Positions 1 to 4,766 of a DNA stretch of 5,768 nucleotides are shown one piece after another. The stretch is from a bacterium BMS3Bbin02 (GTDB lineage Bacteria > Actinomycetota > Acidimicrobiia > Spongiisociales > UBA5794). The position numbers were made by a program, and so were the translations under genes. The first letter of the stretch is position 1. Every line of letters starts with the position of its first letter. The stretch lies in contig BDTL01000042.1 of assembly GCA_002898115.1 (NCBI GenBank), positions 1 to 5,768 of the forward strand, given 5' to 3'. Under the pieces are notes generated by a model that was given only the letters and a program-made list of their open reading frames with translations, was not told the DNA's origin and searched no databases.

Positions 1-396
1 GTCGAGCGTGTGCTCGACCAGTCCCTGGTGGATCTGTGCATCGACACCGGACACCTCGCTCTGGCCGGGGCTGATCCCGTAGCTATAGCGAGAGCCGCGA
101 CCGGGCGGGTCGCTCATGTCCACCTCAAAGATCTCGACGAGAGCTTGGCGCGACAGGTTCGCTCCGGCGATCTGGCTTTTCGTCAGGCAGTGATCGACGG
201 CCTGTTCCTTCCGCTTGGTGACGGCAGCGTGGATATCCAGGGCTTTATCGGTGCGCTTGAGGCTCAGGGATACGGAGGGTGGTACGTCATCGAGCAGGAT
301 GCGGTGCTTGACGCGGAACCCGAATCCGGTGAGGGACCGATCGTTGCCGCCGCGCGGAGCTTCGCATTCTTGGAGCAACTTGGCGGTGGCCTGTGA
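1..396 (+). CDS. iolE: Inosose dehydratase (IolE-like), C-terminal part, 5' end outside window
   Basis: This is the C-terminal 131 residues of a xylose-isomerase-like TIM-barrel protein, open from base 1. IolE (2-keto-myo-inositol dehydratase) converts scyllo-inosose to 3D-3,5/4-trihydroxycyclohexane-1,2-dione in cytoplasmic inositol catabolism. Visible signatures, numbered from base 1, are CIDTGH (residues 13-18), HVHLKD (39-44), a PLGDGSVD segment (about 72-78) and WYVIEQD (94-100). These supply the usual metal and substrate carboxylates and histidines of the last barrel strands. Full-length IolE is about 290-300 residues, so roughly half is missing. The GTG at base 10 is an internal codon, not a start. 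The family alone could be any sugar-phosphate isomerase/epimerase. The IolE call rests on the CIDTGH/HVHLKD spacing and on iolC and iolB lying immediately downstream on the same strand. The gap to iolC is 96 bp. Confidence 0.85.
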   Translation, partial: VERVLDQSLVDLCIDTGHLALAGADPVAIARAATGRVAHVHLKDLDESLARQVRSGDLAFRQAVIDGLFLPLGDGSVDIQGFIGALEAQGYGGWYVIEQDAVLDAEPESGEGPIVAAARSFAFLEQLGGGL

Positions 397-492
397 GTCC
401 TCCAACGGGCCCGTTCCACGCTCCATTGCCAAGATGCACGCAGTGCCATCTACAGGTGGCCCCGCATTGCCCGACATCGAAAGCTCCCTCTG

Positions 493-1443
493 GTGACAGG
501 TAACGCCTTTGAAGTACTGACGATCGGCCGGGTCGGTGTTGACCTGTATCCGCCTGAGGTCGGGTTGCCGCTGTCAAAGGTCACGTCCTTCGACAAGTTC
601 CTCGGCGGAAGTCCAACAAATGTGGCCGTGGCCGCGTCGCGCTACGGCCATTCAAGCGCAGTGATCACACGCGTCGGTGATGATGGTTTCGGTGAGTATG
701 TGCGCGTTGCCCTACGCGGTTTTGGAGTGGACGACAGGTACGTCGGCACCGACCCTGTGGCGCGGACCCCACTCGTGTTCGCGGAGATCTATCCGCCAGA
801 TCATTTCCCGCTCCTTTTCTACAGGGAGCCGAAGGCGCCGGACATGAACATTATGGTCGAAGATCTCGATCTCGACGCGATTCGGCTCGCAGACATTTTC
901 TGGACCACCGGCACCGGACTGTCTGATGAGCCGAGCCGGTCTGCCACGCTTGCGGCTCTGGAGGAGCGCGAACGCAAGGGACACACCATCCACGACCTCG
1001 ATTTTCGACCGAGTTTTTGGTCTTCGCCCGAGGATGCTGGGAGGTATCAACGGCTTGCCCTGGATCTCGCCTCGGTGGCTGTCGGTAACCAGGAGGAGTG
1101 TGCCATCGTTGTCGGGCCTGGCACGCCTGAACAACAAGTGGCACGACTACTCGATCTGGGGCTCGAACTCGCCATCGTTAAGATGGGTCCGGCCGGAGCC
1201 CTCATCGCTTGGTCAGGCGGCACCGAGCGGGTCGCCCCCCTCGACGTCGACGTCGTCAGTGGGTTGGGAGCCGGGGATGCCTTCGGCGGTGCCGTGTGTC
1301 ATGGGCTGTTGCTTGGTTGGGACCCCGTCGCGATACTGCATTTCGCAAATGCAGCAGGCGCCTATGTGGCGACACAGTTGGCCTGTGCGGACGCGATGCC
1401 GACCGAAGAAGAAGTGCGAGGGCTGATGCTTGACACAGCGTGA
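493..1443 (+). CDS. iolC: 5-dehydro-2-deoxygluconokinase (PfkB family)
   Basis: 316-residue PfkB/ribokinase-family sugar kinase. IolC phosphorylates 5-dehydro-2-deoxy-D-gluconate (DKG) with ATP to DKG-6-phosphate, which the IolJ aldolase then cleaves. The N-terminus, about residues 8-20 (LTIGRVGVDLYP), is characteristic of IolC. The PfkB N-terminal signature GGSPTNVAV is at 38-46, YREPKAPD at 110-117, DLDFRPSFW at 168-176, an NxxE magnesium motif at N199-E202, and the C-terminal signature GLGAGDAFGGA at 257-267 with catalytic Asp262. Length is normal for the kinase alone; it is not the longer IolC-aldolase fusion seen in some proteobacteria. The GTG start is chosen because it gives the canonical N-terminus and no common start codon lies in frame between the iolE stop and it. 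The ribosome-binding site is weak, with only a GAAAG about 9 nt upstream. iolB follows 17 bp later. Confidence 0.93.
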   Translation: MTGNAFEVLTIGRVGVDLYPPEVGLPLSKVTSFDKFLGGSPTNVAVAASRYGHSSAVITRVGDDGFGEYVRVALRGFGVDDRYVGTDPVARTPLVFAEIYPPDHFPLLFYREPKAPDMNIMVEDLDLDAIRLADIFWTTGTGLSDEPSRSATLAALEERERKGHTIHDLDFRPSFWSSPEDAGRYQRLALDLASVAVGNQEECAIVVGPGTPEQQVARLLDLGLELAIVKMGPAGALIAWSGGTERVAPLDVDVVSGLGAGDAFGGAVCHGLLLGWDPVAILHFANAAGAYVATQLACADAMPTEEEVRGLMLDTA

Positions 1444-1505
1444 CGGATTGATATCAGGCGATGCAGCACGCTTCGCCCACCAAGGATTACTCGAAGGAGC
1501 ACGCA

Positions 1506-2375
1506 TTGAATAGGCGTTTCTATCCCGCAGAATCGAGTGGCAGCGGAATGGCCGTCTTCGACATCACCGCAGACCGGGCAGGGTGGCAGTACTCAGGCCT
1601 CCGCATCCTGACCCTGATGGCCGGCACAACTCACGAGTTCGCGACCGGCACCACCGAGATGGCGATACTTCCGCTCCATGGCGGATTGACTGTTGAGGTC
1701 GAGGCACACTCCTTCCGCCTCGAGGGTAGAGATGGAGTCTTCAACGCAGTCACCGACTTTGCCTACGTGCCGATCGATGTGGATATTCGGATAACAACGC
1801 AAGGGCCGCTGCAAGTCGCTCTCTGCACAGCCGAAGCGACACGGCGCATCGACCCGTACCGCGTGGCCGCCGGCGATGTTCGGGTCGAAGTCAGGGGAGG
1901 AGGTGCAGGGACCCGCCAGATCAATAATTTTCTGAGCGCGGACGTTGCTGACGCCGACAAACTCATCGCGGTGGAAGTGCTGACGCCTGAGGGAAGCTGG
2001 TCGTCCTACCCGCCACACAAGCACGACGAGACGAACGAGACGGAGATCGAACTCGAGGAGATCTACTACTTCCGCATCGACGGTGAATACGGTTTCGGAT
2101 TCTTCAGCTGTTACACGAGCGACGGTGAGATCGATGACACGCTGACGGTGCGCGACGGCGACGTGTACCTGGTCCCGCGGGGCTTTCACGGTCCGGCTGC
2201 GGCCGCTCCGCAGCACCACATGTACTACCTCAACGTGATGGCTGGCCCATCTCTCGAGAGGGCATGGCGGTTCTGTGACGATCCCCGGCACGCCGGGGTC
2301 CGGGATGTCCTGGAGGGACTTCCCACGGATCCGCGCCTTCCGATGACCGGTCCCCAACGTGCACTGGATGTCTGA
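1506..2375 (+). CDS. iolB: 5-deoxy-glucuronate isomerase, TTG start
   Basis: 289-residue bicupin of the IolB/KduI-like family. It isomerises 5-deoxy-D-glucuronate to 5-dehydro-2-deoxy-D-gluconate, the substrate of the kinase encoded just upstream. Numbered from the TTG, the family core is VEVLTPEGSWSSYPPHKHD at about 156-174, with metal-ligand histidines 171 and 173. LEEIYYF follows with Glu184/185, then DGDVYLVPRGFHG with His228 and YYLNVMAGP ending at 248. The usual GYHP of the last metal strand reads GFHG here, with the histidine kept. The TTG is preferred because AAGGAG (1494-1499) lies 6 nt before it and the protein then starts MNRRFYPAESSG, as in actinobacterial IolB. An in-frame ATG at 1461 would add 15 unconserved residues and has no good ribosome-binding site. 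The C-terminus runs about 25 residues past the normal family end. Confidence 0.92.
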   Translation: MNRRFYPAESSGSGMAVFDITADRAGWQYSGLRILTLMAGTTHEFATGTTEMAILPLHGGLTVEVEAHSFRLEGRDGVFNAVTDFAYVPIDVDIRITTQGPLQVALCTAEATRRIDPYRVAAGDVRVEVRGGGAGTRQINNFLSADVADADKLIAVEVLTPEGSWSSYPPHKHDETNETEIELEEIYYFRIDGEYGFGFFSCYTSDGEIDDTLTVRDGDVYLVPRGFHGPAAAAPQHHMYYLNVMAGPSLERAWRFCDDPRHAGVRDVLEGLPTDPRLPMTGPQRALDV

Positions 2376-2488
2376 AACGAGTGGGGCGGTTGCCGACGTT
2401 CGAGGGCTCGGTCGCTGCAGACTCATGACTCGACGAGCACGATGCGACAGATGACCTGCAGGTTGCCGGGCTGGGTCGGTGTGGTGCT

Positions 2489-2498
2489 GCGTCACAAG
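2489..2498 (+). repeat. GCGTCACAAG repeat arm, copy 1
   Basis: This 10-mer occurs three times on the + strand of the window (2489, 2731, 4192), each time followed shortly by a G-rich stretch. Here no matching left arm is visible, so no hairpin forms. It lies 114 bp after the iolB stop. A second CGTCAC occurs 21 bp further on (2511-2516), inside the palindrome TGACGTCA (2508-2515). It is probably a half or degraded copy of the hairpin element seen intact twice downstream. Confidence 0.45.
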
Positions 2499-2506
2499 GG
2501 TGGTGG

Positions 2507-2535
2507 TTGACGTCACTGATTGCCGTCTTTGTACT
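2507..2535 (+). promoter_or_regulatory. Possible sigma70-type promoter upstream of the tRNA-like element
   Basis: TTGACG (2507-2512, five of six consensus bases), a 17-bp spacer, then TGTACT (2530-2535, four of six). The -35 overlaps the palindrome TGACGTCA (2508-2515), which could be an operator. Transcription would start near 2542 and run into the tRNA-like element at 2610-2685. No protein gene on this strand is close enough to be its target. This is a pattern match only. Confidence 0.35.
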
Positions 2536-2609
2536 AGGTCGCCAGGACGCGTTTCATTGAAAACTGGTGAGGCCTCGAAACCAATCGTGGGATGGGGTTC
2601 CTAGACGTT

Positions 2610-2685
2610 TCCCCAGGTCAGAGCGTCGGGGCGGAACGGACTGTTAATCCGTGTGTCGTGGGTTCGAGCCCCACCCCCGGAGCCA
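2610..2685 (+). tRNA. tRNA-Asn(GTT)-like: intact 3' half, degenerate 5' half; possible attachment-site remnant
   Basis: From 2636 to 2685 the sequence folds as the 3' part of a tRNA. The anticodon stem ACGGA/TCCGT (2636-2640/2648-2652) encloses the loop CTGTTAA with anticodon GTT at 2643-2645. A 5-nt variable loop follows, then T-stem GTGGG/CCCAC (2658-2662/2670-2674) with loop TTCGAGC, acceptor strand CCCCGGA (2675-2681), discriminator G and encoded CCA (2683-2685). The 5' half fails. The acceptor needs TCCGGGG, but the expected position reads TCCCCAG (four of seven pairs), and no D-stem forms although GTCAGAGCG resembles the 3' side of a D-arm. CCCC (2611-2614) can instead pair with GGGG (2628-2631). 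A working tRNA is therefore doubtful. A 3' tRNA half left by integration, or a decayed tRNA gene, fits better. No integrase is in the window. Confidence 0.6.
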
Positions 2686-2699
2686 GCCTCCTCCCGTCC

Positions 2700-2738
2700 T
2701 GTGACGTTCAGACGGGATATTCTCGCCCAAGCGTCACA
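2700..2738. terminator. Inverted-repeat hairpin (dispersed repeat copy 2), between convergent units
   Basis: TGTGACG (2700-2706) pairs with CGTCACA (2732-2738), extended inward by a T-G and a T-A pair. The right arm carries the shared GCGTCACAAG followed by AACGGGGG. It starts 15 nt after the tRNA-like CCA and lies beyond the 3' end of the minus-strand cupredoxin gene, so it separates convergent units and may stop transcription from both sides. There is no T-run on either strand, so it is not a classical intrinsic terminator. A second hairpin, TCCCGT (2692-2697) with ACGGGA (2712-2717), overlaps it and could not form at the same time. Confidence 0.45.
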
Positions 2739-2806
2739 AGAACGGGGGTGGGACGGAGGGATTGTCGCGATATGTGGTGGTTTCCTCCGCCGACGCCCTG
2801 ATGTTG

Positions 2807-3232
2807 TTAGCTCGTGACCGTGATGGTTGCTCTCATGTTGGGGTGGATCGAGCAGAAGTACGTGTATGTACCGGGCTCGGTAAACGTGAACTCGAATTGG
2901 TCGCCGGGCCGCAGAGTCGCCGACTCCCATAGACCCTCGTCCGCCGTTGTGTCGTGAGGGATCCCCGCCTCATTGTTCGTCCACCTGATCGTGTCACCAA
3001 CCGACACAGTGAGGTCGGCGGGGCCGAACAGGAAACTCTCGATCGAGACCTCTACTACCTCCGAAACCTGTGCTGGTTCGCCCGCGGGTGGTGCGGTGGT
3101 GGTGGCCGCTGGTTGCGATACCTCGGTCGTGGGTGGGGTGGTGGCCGCGGTGTCTGGTGACGAGCCCGCACACGCTCCGAGCAACAACGCTCCACCCACG
3201 ACGCCAACGAATAAGATCTTGCGTCTCGTCAT
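2807..3232 (-). CDS. Plastocyanin-like blue-copper lipoprotein
   Basis: 141-residue secreted lipoprotein with a single cupredoxin domain. Residues 1-20 form a lipoprotein signal peptide (basic MTRRK, then a hydrophobic stretch) with lipobox LGAC and the lipidated Cys21. Residues 22-56 are a Thr/Pro/Ala-rich linker that would hold the domain away from the membrane. The cupredoxin domain spans about 58-141. Predicted type-1 copper ligands are His93 (in GIPHDTTAD), Cys127 and His130 (in YFCSIHPNM) and Met133, the complete plastocyanin/amicyanin set. The likely role is membrane-anchored electron transfer or copper handling on the outer face of the cytoplasmic membrane; the redox partner cannot be told. 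The ATG is supported by AGGAG (complement of 3238-3242) 5 nt upstream. An ECF-type promoter match lies about 35-60 bp upstream. The gene is divergent from the lipoprotein gene at 3508. Confidence 0.9.
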   Translation of the reverse strand: MTRRKILFVGVVGGALLLGACAGSSPDTAATTPPTTEVSQPAATTTAPPAGEPAQVSEVVEVSIESFLFGPADLTVSVGDTIRWTNNEAGIPHDTTADEGLWESATLRPGDQFEFTFTEPGTYTYFCSIHPNMRATITVTS

Positions 3233-3273
3233 TGTCTCTCCTGACTTGCGAAACCTTCTCTATTGCGGGAAAG

Positions 3274-3299
3274 AACGCCGGAGTTACCAAAGTAGTTCC
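3274..3299 (-). promoter_or_regulatory. ECF-sigma-type promoter for the cupredoxin gene
   Basis: Read on the minus strand: GGAACT (complement of 3294-3299), 16 bp, then CGTT (complement of 3274-3277). This equals GGAAC-N18-GTT, the layout known for actinobacterial SigR/SigH-type and other ECF promoters. Transcription would begin near 3266, giving a leader of about 35 nt that contains the AGGAG ribosome-binding site. If real, the blue-copper protein would belong to an envelope-stress or thiol-oxidative-stress regulon. This is inferred from the motif only. Confidence 0.45.
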
Positions 3300-3399
3300 G
3301 ATGGACCGGCCTCCGCCGCTTTGAAACGCGTCGACCGTGTTAACCACCGTCGATTCTTTCGACCTACCCGCTTCGCGAGCAATCGGGGAGCGGGCGACT

Positions 3400-3417
3400 C
3401 GTTAAGCAAGCGTTAAG
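3400..3417 (+). promoter_or_regulatory. Tandem CGTTAAG repeat, possible response-regulator site
   Basis: CGTTAAG occurs at 3400-3406 and again at 3411-3417: identical heptamers whose starts are 11 bp apart, with a 4-bp gap. This is the half-site spacing used by OmpR/PhoB-family response regulators. It lies about 90 bp before the ATG of the + strand lipoprotein. A weak promoter overlaps it: TTAAGC (3402-3407), 17 bp, TGATAC (3425-3430). The repeat would therefore overlap the -35, as in PhoB-type activation. Confidence 0.4.
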
Positions 3418-3507
3418 TCGGGCGTGATACGGTCGCGCATCTCGAGGGTTTAGACGGGGCGTTTGGTGCGGTCCCTTCGTGCGGTGAGATCAACACAAGG
3501 AGTTGAC

Positions 3508-4146
3508 ATGAGATTCAGGGTTGTGGCTCTGGTAGCCGTGATGGCAATGGTGGTGGCGAGTTGCGGGGGAGGTGGTACCGGCTCATCCCCGGCAGAAACA
3601 CCTGTTGGTGAGACGGGATCGAATGCCGGGACCGGCGCCGAGGACGCCCCCTCCGCAGATCCCGACGAGTCGGAGAATCCCTCGGACCAATCGGGCGTTG
3701 GTGAAGCGATGGCTGTGGTGACGGTGGGAGATACCCGCTACGAATTCGCTCGCAATGAAACAGAGGGTTACCTCTACGTATGTTCGAACCTCGTGGGAGG
3801 GGTGCAGGCATTTCTCTATGACGTCCTCTATGACGTTGACGTGAGGCCCATTGTGGTCGAGATATGGATTCCCCCGGAGGATTGGGACACCTACACCGAT
3901 GGCAGGTTCGATCCCCCGCGCATTGCAATAACGGATGATCTGAACGTCAACAACTGGTTGGCCGATATCGCCTTTCAGGAAGCCAATCCGGGTACCTTTG
4001 TTGCGGGGTCGACCCAAGTGGACGACTTCGTCAACGATGGCTTTCGAGCTTCAGGGACCGCAACATTTCTGCCGATCCGACCCGGGCGGATGCCTGAGGG
4101 TGCGCAACCGGTGCAGGGCACCTTCGAAATCCAATGCCCGGGATAG
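3508..4146 (+). CDS. Lipoprotein of unknown function, two-cysteine C-terminal domain
   Basis: 212-residue predicted lipoprotein; the family is not recognised. Residues 1-18 are a signal peptide (MRFR, then a hydrophobic stretch) with lipobox VASC and lipidated Cys19, followed by a Gly/Ser/Glu/Asp-rich linker to about residue 66. A folded domain of about 145 residues follows, beginning AVVTVGDTRYEF. It contains two cysteines, Cys92 (YLYVCSN) and Cys210 (FEIQCPG, two residues from the end), well placed for a disulfide. The ending ASGTATF...GTFEIQC loosely resembles the mycobacterial LpqH (19-kDa antigen) ending in a TGTAT strand and a terminal FEI..C. This is a resemblance, not an assignment. 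The start is the ATG at 3508 because AAGGAG (3497-3502) is 5 nt before it and the signal peptide begins there; an in-frame TTG at 3463 would put 15 residues ahead of the signal. A hairpin follows 11 nt after the stop. Confidence 0.85.
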   Translation: MRFRVVALVAVMAMVVASCGGGGTGSSPAETPVGETGSNAGTGAEDAPSADPDESENPSDQSGVGEAMAVVTVGDTRYEFARNETEGYLYVCSNLVGGVQAFLYDVLYDVDVRPIVVEIWIPPEDWDTYTDGRFDPPRIAITDDLNVNNWLADIAFQEANPGTFVAGSTQVDDFVNDGFRASGTATFLPIRPGRMPEGAQPVQGTFEIQCPG

Positions 4147-4157
4147 TGGTGTGATCG

Positions 4158-4203
4158 TTCTTGTGACGCTTGACAGGATCATCCTGCCGGAGCGTCACAA
4201 GAA
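4158..4203. terminator. Perfect 13-bp inverted repeat (dispersed repeat copy 3), likely bidirectional terminator
   Basis: TTCTTGTGACGCT (4158-4170) is the exact reverse complement of AGCGTCACAAGAA (4191-4203). Inside, CAGGA (4173-4177) pairs with TCCTG (4181-4185) around TCA, so the whole element can form one long stem with an internal loop. It begins 11 nt after the lipoprotein stop and ends 9 nt before the end of the minus-strand permease fragment, so it lies between convergent frames. It shares GCGTCACAAGAA plus a G-rich tail and nearly the same arm-to-arm length (38 versus 39 bp from TGTGACG to CGTCACA) with the hairpin at 2700-2738. No T-run is present. Confidence 0.6.
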
Positions 4204-4212
4204 AGGGGAGGG

Positions 4213-4455
4213 TTAGCCGGCTGCCGATCTTGTGGCCGCCACCATGGCCCGCGATCCACATAATCCGGTTGGTCGTATCGCATCGACGGGGTCCGGTCTT
4301 GCTGCTCGAACGGCGGGGTACAGGCCGGCGGTGACACCCGGGATCAGCGCCGCACCGATCGCGATCCCGAGAACTCCACCAGCCGTCGCGGCCGAGGTGA
4401 AGGGAATTTCGCTATTCCTTGCGAGTCTGATGAGTTCGATCGCCGGCTTCTTCAA
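4213..4455 (-). pseudogene. Fragment of MacB/FtsX-type ABC transporter permease C-terminus
   Basis: On the minus strand about 80 codons are open, and the central part GGVLGIAIGAALIPGVTAGL followed by YPAVRAARPDPVDAIR matches the end of FtsX/MacB-like permeases. There the last transmembrane helix leads into a YPA.RAA..DP.EA(L/I)R tail. A full permease has about 400 residues or more and four helices. Here only one hydrophobic stretch remains, and the segment before it (ELIRLARNSEIPFTS) does not look like the family. The only start is a TTG at 4455 with no ribosome-binding site; a stop lies a few codons further upstream. About 20 residues run on past the usual end. No partner ATPase is nearby. 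A decayed gene remnant is the best reading, although a small expressed membrane peptide cannot be excluded. Confidence 0.6.
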
Positions 4456-4555
4456 ACGCCTATTCAGGAGAAACTAGGTCCTGCGCTCATACCGCCGGTG
4501 GTGGTCAGGTTGGCGGTTCAGTTCGTGCACGCCGTGTGATATCCTCGGCTCGAAA

Positions 4556-4570
4556 CCGCGAAAGTCGCGG
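4556..4570 (+). other. Short perfect hairpin in the leader of the YHS/nuo unit
   Basis: CCGCGA (4556-4561) and TCGCGG (4565-4570) form a six-base-pair GC-rich stem with a three-base loop, ending 31 nt before the YHS start codon. A TGATAT (4537-4542) upstream could be a -10, but no convincing -35 stands at the right distance. The hairpin could stabilise the 5' end of the mRNA or be a protein site. There is no T-run, so a terminator is unlikely. Confidence 0.35.
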
Positions 4571-4601
4571 CGGATAAGCCCGTTTATGCGCAGGAGGCGA
4601 T

Positions 4602-4748
4602 ATGGCTGCCAAGGATCCAATATGTGCAATGGTCATCGAAGAGTCGGATGCCGTCGGTACGAGTGAGTACAACGGTACGACCTACTACTTCTGTTCGATG
4701 GATTGCAAAGAGGAGTTCGACGAGAACCCCGGGGATTACGCCGACTGA
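4602..4748 (+). CDS. Small YHS-domain protein (48 residues)
   Basis: A 48-residue protein made up almost entirely of a YHS domain. It opens MAAKDPICAMVIEESDA, matching the family pattern DP.C.M, then YNGTTYYFCSMDCKEEFDENP with Cys31 and Cys35 and the usual aromatic run. Cys8, Cys31 and Cys35 are the likely metal ligands. YHS domains are known from copper- and heavy-metal-handling proteins and as small stand-alone proteins. The start ATG has AGGAGG (4592-4597) 4 nt before it. nuoA begins 18 bp after its stop on the same strand, so the two are almost certainly co-transcribed. A metal-supply or assembly role for the respiratory complex is inference from position only. It is cytoplasmic; no signal peptide is seen. 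Confidence 0.85.
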   Translation: MAAKDPICAMVIEESDAVGTSEYNGTTYYFCSMDCKEEFDENPGDYAD

Positions 4749-4766
4749 CGAGGAGGGTTTAGAGGA

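Noticed and set aside
394..492. iolE and iolC share a frame with only the TGA between them and 32 open codons in the gap
   Set aside because: An open run of this length is common at this GC content, and the iolC start is canonical, so readthrough fusion is not supported.
2283..2298. CCCCGGC/GCCGGGG inverted repeat near the end of iolB
   Set aside because: Short GC palindrome within well-conserved coding sequence; no T-run, most likely codon-usage chance.
2454..2463. ACCTGCAGGT palindrome after iolB
   Set aside because: Perfect but only 10 bp, isolated, and not near a promoter or gene start; chance level.
1593..2516. 307-codon minus-strand frame opposite iolB
   Set aside because: Long only because of high GC; its composition is Arg/His/Val-rich with no family features, and iolB on the other strand is unmistakable.
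2754..2789. CGGAGG/CCTCCG pair beyond the 3' end of the cupredoxin gene
   Set aside because: Six-base arms with a 24-nt loop and no U-run; too weak to call a terminator.
2592..2801. 69-codon + frame across the tRNA-like region
   Set aside because: Its ...VVGSSPTPGAS stretch is the usual spurious translation of a tRNA T-arm and acceptor; no ribosome-binding site or family match.
2601..2930. 109-codon minus frame overlapping the tRNA-like element and cupredoxin gene end
   Set aside because: Contains the translated antisense of the tRNA arm (GGARTHDTRINSP) and is in the wrong frame over a clearly coding copper-site region.
4232..4477. 81-codon + frame opposite the permease fragment
   Set aside because: The recognisable permease tail is on the minus strand; this frame is Ala/Pro-rich shadow with a chance hydrophobic end and no ribosome-binding site.
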